Shown here in pieces: positions 32,109 to 37,211 of a DNA stretch of 37,211 nt. The position numbers were made by a program, and so were the translations under genes. The stretch's first letter is position 1, and every line of letters begins with the position of its first letter. Source of the stretch: an uncultured Bacteroidota bacterium (GTDB taxonomy: Bacteria; Bacteroidota; Bacteroidia; Flavobacteriales; Flavobacteriaceae). The notes beneath the pieces are model-generated. The model had not been told where the DNA came from and ran no database searches. It saw nothing but the letters and a program-made list of their open reading frames with translations. The stretch lies in NCBI GenBank assembly GCA_902590705.1, contig CACIXU010000018.1:1-37211 (forward strand). Reading direction: 5' to 3'.

Positions 32109-32963
32109 ATGGTGTTACACCCCATAGAATGTGGAAACTTCAAACTTGATGGAGGGGCTATGTTTGGTGTAGTTCCAAAAGTAATTTGGCAAAAAACTAA
32201 TCCAGCTGATAAAAATAATCTTGTAAAAGTATCTAGCCGTTCTCTTTTAATTGAAAATGGCAACAGGTTAATATTAATAGATACAGGAATGGGAAATAAA
32301 CAAAGTGAAAAGTTTTTTGATTACTACAATCGATGGGGAGACTTCAGTTTGGAAAAGTCATTAAAAGAAAAAGGGTTTCACCCGGACGAAATAACAGATG
32401 TCTTTTTAACACACCTGCACTTTGACCACTGTGGGGGAGCAGTTTTAAAAAACCGAGTAGGAAGCCTTGTCCCTACATTTAAAAATGCTGCCTACTGGTC
32501 CCACCAAAAACATTGGAAATGGGCAACCAACCCTAATCAAAGAGAAAAAGCTTCGTTTTTGTCTGAAAACATTTTACCAATAAAAGAAAATGGCCAACTC
32601 AATTTATTAAAAGGTGACGACTTTATTTTGGAAAACACCCCTCTGGGTTTTGATATAGTAATAGTCAATGGCCATACTGAAAAACAGATGCTGCCAATGA
32701 TTCGTTATAAGAAAAAAATAATTGTTTTTACAGGTGACTTAATTCCAACTGTTGGACATCTACCCCTAGCATATGTTATGGGCTATGATATTAGGCCCTT
32801 AATCTCATTAGAAGAAAAAAGTCGTTTCTTAAAGTTGGCATATGAAAAACAATTCTTACTATTTTTGGAGCATGATCCTTTTCATGAGCTTATAGATCTT
32901 CGCCAAACAAACAAGGGTATTAGAATGAATGAAAATCATACCTTGAAAAGCTTTTTCGAATGA
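32109..32963 (+). CDS. Metallo-beta-lactamase-fold hydrolase
   Basis: This 284-residue cytoplasmic protein has the MBL motif THLHFDHCGG with H102, H104, D106 and H107. Further metal ligands are probably in VNGHTEKQM and FTGDLIP. It has no signal peptide and begins LHPIECGNFKLDGGAMFG. Members hydrolyse diverse esters or lactones; the neighbour upstream is a lactonase-like protein. Its last four bases overlap the start of the subtilisin gene (ATGA), which implies translational coupling. Confidence 0.87.
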   Translation: MVLHPIECGNFKLDGGAMFGVVPKVIWQKTNPADKNNLVKVSSRSLLIENGNRLILIDTGMGNKQSEKFFDYYNRWGDFSLEKSLKEKGFHPDEITDVFLTHLHFDHCGGAVLKNRVGSLVPTFKNAAYWSHQKHWKWATNPNQREKASFLSENILPIKENGQLNLLKGDDFILENTPLGFDIVIVNGHTEKQMLPMIRYKKKIIVFTGDLIPTVGHLPLAYVMGYDIRPLISLEEKSRFLKLAYEKQFLLFLEHDPFHELIDLRQTNKGIRMNENHTLKSFFE

Positions 32964-34555
32964 AAAAAATATACCCTCTGGTTCTAATAACCTTTATTTC
33001 CTCATGCGGCACATTAAAGTTTAATGCTGATCCTTTGAGCAGTCCAATTTATTTTGAAAATAAGAAAGTTCAATTATCTGATCTAGAAAAAAAACATTGG
33101 CACTTATTAGATTTAATAAAAGACAGTGTTCCAGGAATGAGTGTTGAAAGGGCTTACGAAGAACTTATTAAAGGTAAAAAAGGATCCTCGGTAATAGTAG
33201 CTGTGATTGATTCTGGTGTTGATATCAACCACCCTGAGCTAAAAAATAATATATGGGTTAATGAAGACGAAATACCTAACAATGGTATAGACGACGACGA
33301 AAACGGTTTTATTGATGATATTAATGGTTGGAATTTCCTAGGTAATTGTGAGCAAGAAAACATGGAGTATGTCCGGCTTCAAAAAAAAGAAGATCCTTTG
33401 TCGGACCAATACAAAAAATTTGAAGAACAAAGACAAAGAAATATTAAGGGAAAAATTGACGAATTGTCGAGAATAAATGAATTAATGAGTAAAGCTATTT
33501 CCTCAGATAGCATAATCAAGAATACGCTAGGTAAGGAAAACTACAGCCTTGCAGATGTAGAAAATTTTTCTCCTAAAACTTTTAAATTAGTTAGTGCTCT
33601 CTTGTTCCTGCGGTCATTACAAGAAATGGATTTGACCATTTTAAAACTCGAAGATTACAAAAAAACCGCTCAGACATCAATCGATAAGCATTATAGTCTT
33701 GATTTTAATCCAAGAACCATAGTTGGAGATAATCCGGATGACCTAAATGATCTAGGGTATGGAGACAATAATGTAATTGGTCCTTTTTTAAGTGATGCTG
33801 ACCATGGGACTCACGTTTCGGGAATAATTGCTTCTAATAGAAATGATAATAGCGGATCAAAAGGAATCTATAATAATCTTAAAATTATGGTTTTAAGAGC
33901 TGTACCCGATGGAGATGAATATGATAAGGATGTTGCTTTAGCTATACGATATGCCGTTGATAATGGTGCTTGCATAATAAATACAAGTTTTGGTAAAGGT
34001 TATTCACCACACAAGGAATGGGTGTGGGATGCTTTACGTCACGCTGAAAAAAATGACGTTTTAATTGTCAATGCTGCGGGTAATAGTAGCGCCAACGTTG
34101 ACCCCGGAATGAAAAAAACATTTATTACTGACGAAGACGGTGGGGAGGAAATTGTTTCTAATTTTTTAACAGTTGGTTCTTCTTCTTCTGAATATAATCA
34201 AGAGCAAATATCTGTTTTCTCTAATTACGGAATGATCAATGTAGACTTGTTTGCACCTGGGGATAAAATATGGTCTACAATGCCGAATAAAAATTTTGAT
34301 TATAATAGCGGAACTTCAATGGCTGCTCCTAATGCTTCTGGTGTTGCAGCCATTATAAGGTCTTATTTTCCTCGCCTTTCAGCTAGTGAAGTAAAAAGAG
34401 TTTTGATGAATTCTGGTATGCCATTATTTGATAGAGTTAAACTACCAGGGACAGAGAAGTTATCAAAACCTGAAATCGTCTCCGTGTCAGGAAAGTTAAT
34501 TAATTTATATAATGCCCTTATCTATGCATCTAATAAAAATAAAAATGATCTCTAA
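32960..34555 (+). CDS. Subtilisin-like serine protease lipoprotein (S8 family)
   Basis: This 531-residue exported protease begins with a lipoprotein signal ending ITFISSC (Cys16). The triad is Asp84 in VIAVIDSGVD, His282 in DADHGTHVSG and Ser453 in NSGTSMAAPNASG; Asn375 in AAGNSS is the oxyanion residue. Between the Asp and His lie about 198 residues, far more than the roughly 30-40 in compact subtilisins, and the insert is rich in charged helical sequence. It is probably an envelope protease. It overlaps both neighbours, and flavobacterial genomes often place such a gene beside MBL and M1 genes. Confidence 0.9.
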   Translation: MKKIYPLVLITFISSCGTLKFNADPLSSPIYFENKKVQLSDLEKKHWHLLDLIKDSVPGMSVERAYEELIKGKKGSSVIVAVIDSGVDINHPELKNNIWVNEDEIPNNGIDDDENGFIDDINGWNFLGNCEQENMEYVRLQKKEDPLSDQYKKFEEQRQRNIKGKIDELSRINELMSKAISSDSIIKNTLGKENYSLADVENFSPKTFKLVSALLFLRSLQEMDLTILKLEDYKKTAQTSIDKHYSLDFNPRTIVGDNPDDLNDLGYGDNNVIGPFLSDADHGTHVSGIIASNRNDNSGSKGIYNNLKIMVLRAVPDGDEYDKDVALAIRYAVDNGACIINTSFGKGYSPHKEWVWDALRHAEKNDVLIVNAAGNSSANVDPGMKKTFITDEDGGEEIVSNFLTVGSSSSEYNQEQISVFSNYGMINVDLFAPGDKIWSTMPNKNFDYNSGTSMAAPNASGVAAIIRSYFPRLSASEVKRVLMNSGMPLFDRVKLPGTEKLSKPEIVSVSGKLINLYNALIYASNKNKNDL

Positions 34556-36359
34556 ACTCTGCCAAGCGTTTCTTTTGATGCTGTCAGCATATTGTTTTTC
34601 ACAGAATTACTGGCAACAAGCCGTTGATTACAAAATGGTTGTAGATATGAATGTAGATAATTTTACATACACCGGCGAACAGCAATTAATATACACAAAT
34701 AACTCTCCTGATGTACTCAATAAGGTTTTTTATCATTTATATTTTAATGCTTTCAAACCAGGGAGTGAAATGGCTGCTAGAATTAAAAATGGAAGTGATA
34801 AAAATACACGTTTTGATATTGACATTGACACTATTGATTACAAGCAGCAAGGGTATTTAAAAGTGTATGATCTGATGCAAAATGATAAAAATGTTAAATC
34901 AAAGCTCTCCGGAACAATTCTTGAAGTTACTCTAAAGGAGCCTATAAAACCTGGTAATAGCACTACTCTTTCCCTTAAATTTGAGGGAAAAGTTCCAGAT
35001 CTTATAAGACGGGCAGGTAAAAATTCACCCGAGGGGGTTGCTCTTTCGATGGCACAATGGTATCCTAAAATGGCAGAGTATGACTATGATGGTTGGAATG
35101 CAGAGCCATACTTAGGCAGAGAGTTCCATGGTGTTTGGGGAAACTTTGATGTTCAAATTACCTTAAATAAAAAATATGTTGTCGCTGCAAGCGGATATTT
35201 ACAAAACGCAAACGAGGTAGGGCACGGATACTCAGAAAAAAGGGGTAAGCCTAAAAATAAAAAACTTTCCTGGCATTTTTACGCACCTAATGTTCATGAT
35301 TTTACATGGTCAGCTGATCCTAAATATATTCATGATACTTTCGTTGGACCGAATAATGTTGATATTCATTTTTTCTACATTGATAACCCTGAATATAATT
35401 ATAAATGGAAAAAATTGCAGTCCAAAACTGCAGAGTTAATGGAATTTTACAATGAGGCCATTGGAGAATATCCCTATGAACAATATACTGTTGCACAAGG
35501 GGGAGACGGGGGAATGGAATATGCAATGATGACTTTAATAACCGGAGAAAGAAGTTACGAAAGTCTGGTGGGTGTCACGGCCCATGAATTGGCACATTCA
35601 TGGTTTCAACATGTTCTGGCAACAAATGAAATGAAACACGAGTGGATGGATGAAGGGTTTACAACATACATATCTACATTAGCGGTAAACAAAATTTTAA
35701 ATAAGAAAGTAGAGTTTCCCTTTGTTTCATCATACGGAAATTACTTTTTTCTTGTACAATCAGGCAGAGAACAACCCCAACAGACAAATGCCAATAGATA
35801 TGATTACAATATGGCTTATGAGATTTCCGCTTACAGTAAAGGAGCTGTTTTTCTTGCTCAGCTAGGATACATTATTGGGGAAGAAAAACTCAAAAAAACA
35901 CTGAAAGAATATTTTAAAGAGTTTAAATTCAGGCACCCGGTTCCTAATGATTTTAGAAGAGTTGCTGAGCGAGTTTCAGGTATTCAATTAAAATGGTATT
36001 TAACAGATTGGACTCAAACAACAAACACGATTGATTACGCTATTAAATCAATTGAAGAAGAAAAACAAAAAACCATAATTACCCTTAAGAGGATTGGCTC
36101 TATGCCAATGCCATTGGATGTCTTGGTGCGGTTTAGAGATGATAGCTCCTCTATTTATTACATACCTATTCCACTAATGCGTGGTGAAAAAGAAAATCCA
36201 TATCCCCTGGACTGGGTTATTCTTGAAGATTGGGCGTGGGCCTATCCCGAATATCAAATTATAATAGACAACAATAAAAAAGACATAAAAGAAGTGATAA
36301 TTGATCCTAGCTTTTACATGGCTGATGTTAATAGAGAAAATAATTATCTAAGTAATTAG
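34545..36359 (+). CDS. Secreted M1-family metallopeptidase
   Basis: I start at the ATG at 34545, giving 604 residues with a proper signal peptide (MISKLCQAFLLMLSAYCFSQ). An ATG 33 bases upstream would add 11 residues before it. The exopeptidase motif GGMEY is at residues 322-326. The zinc motif HELAH has H347, E348 and H351, with E370 in WMDEGFTTY the third ligand. It should trim N-terminal amino acids from peptides in the periplasm. It overlaps the subtilisin gene by 11 bases, so the two peptidases may be made together. rnpA follows after two bases. Confidence 0.9.
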   Translation: MISKLCQAFLLMLSAYCFSQNYWQQAVDYKMVVDMNVDNFTYTGEQQLIYTNNSPDVLNKVFYHLYFNAFKPGSEMAARIKNGSDKNTRFDIDIDTIDYKQQGYLKVYDLMQNDKNVKSKLSGTILEVTLKEPIKPGNSTTLSLKFEGKVPDLIRRAGKNSPEGVALSMAQWYPKMAEYDYDGWNAEPYLGREFHGVWGNFDVQITLNKKYVVAASGYLQNANEVGHGYSEKRGKPKNKKLSWHFYAPNVHDFTWSADPKYIHDTFVGPNNVDIHFFYIDNPEYNYKWKKLQSKTAELMEFYNEAIGEYPYEQYTVAQGGDGGMEYAMMTLITGERSYESLVGVTAHELAHSWFQHVLATNEMKHEWMDEGFTTYISTLAVNKILNKKVEFPFVSSYGNYFFLVQSGREQPQQTNANRYDYNMAYEISAYSKGAVFLAQLGYIIGEEKLKKTLKEYFKEFKFRHPVPNDFRRVAERVSGIQLKWYLTDWTQTTNTIDYAIKSIEEEKQKTIITLKRIGSMPMPLDVLVRFRDDSSSIYYIPIPLMRGEKENPYPLDWVILEDWAWAYPEYQIIIDNNKKDIKEVIIDPSFYMADVNRENNYLSN

Positions 36360-36361
36360 AA

Positions 36362-36721
36362 TTGTCAGAATTTCCTGAAATAAGAAAACTTAAAAATAAA
36401 ACTCTCATTGATCGGGTTTTTAAAAAAGGTGAGCAAATTCAATCTGGATCCCTTTCAATGCACTACTTAAAAAGCGAAGAAAATAATGGGAATATCTATA
36501 TAAACGTGGCTGTTTCAAAAAAAGAAGTTTCCTTGGCAGTTAAAAGAAACGGTATAAAAAGAAAAATACGCGCGTCTATTATCATTAATCGGTCACCAAT
36601 CAAAAAAAAACTAATCTCTGGTTACTACATGATTTTATACAAGGAAAAGGAAATCCTAACTTCGTCATCAATATCAAAAAACCTTAAGCAGCTAATTAGA
36701 AAATTCAAATCAAATAATTAA
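36362..36721 (+). CDS. rnpA: Ribonuclease P protein component
   Basis: This 119-residue basic protein assists RNase P RNA in cutting the 5' leaders of precursor tRNAs. The family motif RNxxKR appears as RNGIKR within VKRNGIKRKIRASI. The N-terminal FPEIRKLKNKTLIDRVFKKGEQI matches the hydrophobic core region. Translation begins at a TTG two bases after the M1 gene. In many bacteria rnpA is beside rpmH, but no rpmH is seen here, a difference common in Bacteroidota. Confidence 0.9.
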   Translation: MSEFPEIRKLKNKTLIDRVFKKGEQIQSGSLSMHYLKSEENNGNIYINVAVSKKEVSLAVKRNGIKRKIRASIIINRSPIKKKLISGYYMILYKEKEILTSSSISKNLKQLIRKFKSNN

Positions 36722-36725
36722 AGTG

Positions 36726-36761
36726 CTGTCAAAAAGTAATTTCTCTTATTTCTATTGACAG
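36726..36761. terminator. Possible bidirectional terminator between rnpA and rpiB
   Basis: CTGTCAA (36726-36732) and TTGACAG (36755-36761) can pair around a 22-base loop, extending into the last rpiB codons. It lacks a tidy T run, so the call is weak. Confidence 0.3.
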
Positions 36762-37183
36762 GGTATTTTATCTATCCTGTTTTTATGCCTTCCTCCTTCG
36801 AAAGGTGTTGATATAAAAGTATCTACCATCGCTAGGGCATCTTGTTGGCTTATGAATCTAGCTGGAATACTCATCATATTAGCGTCATTGTGACTTCTGG
36901 ACAACTTTGTAATTTCTTCTGTCCAACAAAGAGCTGCTCTTATTTTTGGGTGTTTATTAGCTGTCATAGCAGCTCCATTTCCACTTCCACAAATTACTAT
37001 TCCTAAATCTGCTTTTCCTTTTTTTACATCATTTGCCACAGGATGAATAAAATCTGGATAATCAACGCTTTGATTTAAATCAGTGCCGTGATTTTTGACT
37101 TGATGGCCATTTTTTTCCAAATAAAATTTAACCGCCTCTTTTAGTTTTGTTCCTGCATGATCGTTTCCTATAGATATTCTCAT
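36752..37183 (-). CDS. rpiB: Ribose 5-phosphate isomerase B
   Basis: This 143-residue cytoplasmic enzyme interconverts ribose 5-phosphate and ribulose 5-phosphate in the pentose phosphate pathway. The N-terminal ISIGNDHAG (D8, H9) and the catalytic ICGSGNGAAMTANKHP with Cys65 match the RpiB/LacAB family, and length is typical. It converges on rnpA with 30 bases between stops. Confidence 0.93.
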   Translation of the reverse strand: MRISIGNDHAGTKLKEAVKFYLEKNGHQVKNHGTDLNQSVDYPDFIHPVANDVKKGKADLGIVICGSGNGAAMTANKHPKIRAALCWTEEITKLSRSHNDANMMSIPARFISQQDALAMVDTFISTPFEGGRHKNRIDKIPCQ

Positions 37184-37211
37184 TTTTTTTTTAAATTTAA
37201 ATACTTTAAGT

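Noticed and set aside
36542-36570. RNGIKR in rnpA looked like a damaged RNRxKR motif
   Set aside because: The variable positions of RNxxKR tolerate other residues in the family, so the protein appears normal.
1-37211. CRISPR arrays or complete insertion sequences
   Set aside because: No evenly spaced repeat series and no transposase or intact recombinase frame is visible in the window.

Overview
The window is about 37 kb of a low-GC Bacteroidota chromosome, most likely a marine member of the Flavobacteriia. Pointers are the GldA/GldF/GldG-type ABC cassette, several short promoters of the Bacteroidota form TAnnTTTG, little visible Shine-Dalgarno signal, many lipoproteins with a bare Cys lipobox, a TonB-dependent receptor of the Bacteroidota outer-membrane beta-barrel type, and three secreted formylglycine sulfatases. 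No species can be named from the sequence alone.

Region 1 (1-4726) is one plus-strand operon: a small secreted protein, an ABC ATPase, its permease, a GldG-like auxiliary protein and a DUF4340 protein. Region 2 (4727-9580) looks like a decayed integration hot spot. It holds the 3' end of a tRNA-Asp gene with its terminator but no tRNA body, two broken copies of the same DNA methyltransferase flanking a surface lipoprotein with an InlB-like repeat and FG-GAP repeats, two secreted proteins of unknown function with matching leaders and terminators, and an intact tRNA with anticodon CAT.

Region 3 (9800-19680) carries a predicted outer-membrane protein, a YHYH-domain lipoprotein, a small lipoprotein, two sulfatases, a secreted AhpD-like protein, a small membrane protein, a TonB-dependent receptor and an AraC-family regulator. 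The gene set suggests use of a sulfated compound, although there is no SusC/SusD pair and no glycoside hydrolase. Region 4 (19840-26423) is mostly housekeeping: a DUF2452 protein, a CAP-domain protein, rbfA with a LolC/E-like permease, dusB, a MauE/DoxX-thioredoxin fusion and lepA. Genes are tightly packed, with three tail-to-tail overlaps.

Region 5 (26416-37183) has a third sulfatase overlapping lepA, a tandem universal stress protein overlapping a SulP anion transporter, an SMP-30 type lactonase, a metallo-beta-lactamase-fold hydrolase, a subtilisin-like lipoprotein, an M1 aminopeptidase and rnpA, then rpiB on the opposite strand. Sulfate released by the sulfatases could in principle be handled by the SulP protein, but that link rests only on proximity.

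No CRISPR array, rRNA, complete insertion sequence or intact integrase was seen. The most unusual parts are the tRNA-Asp scar with its duplicated methyltransferase remnants, the twin secreted-protein units, the three-part SulP protein, and a long hairpin upstream of the DUF2452 gene.
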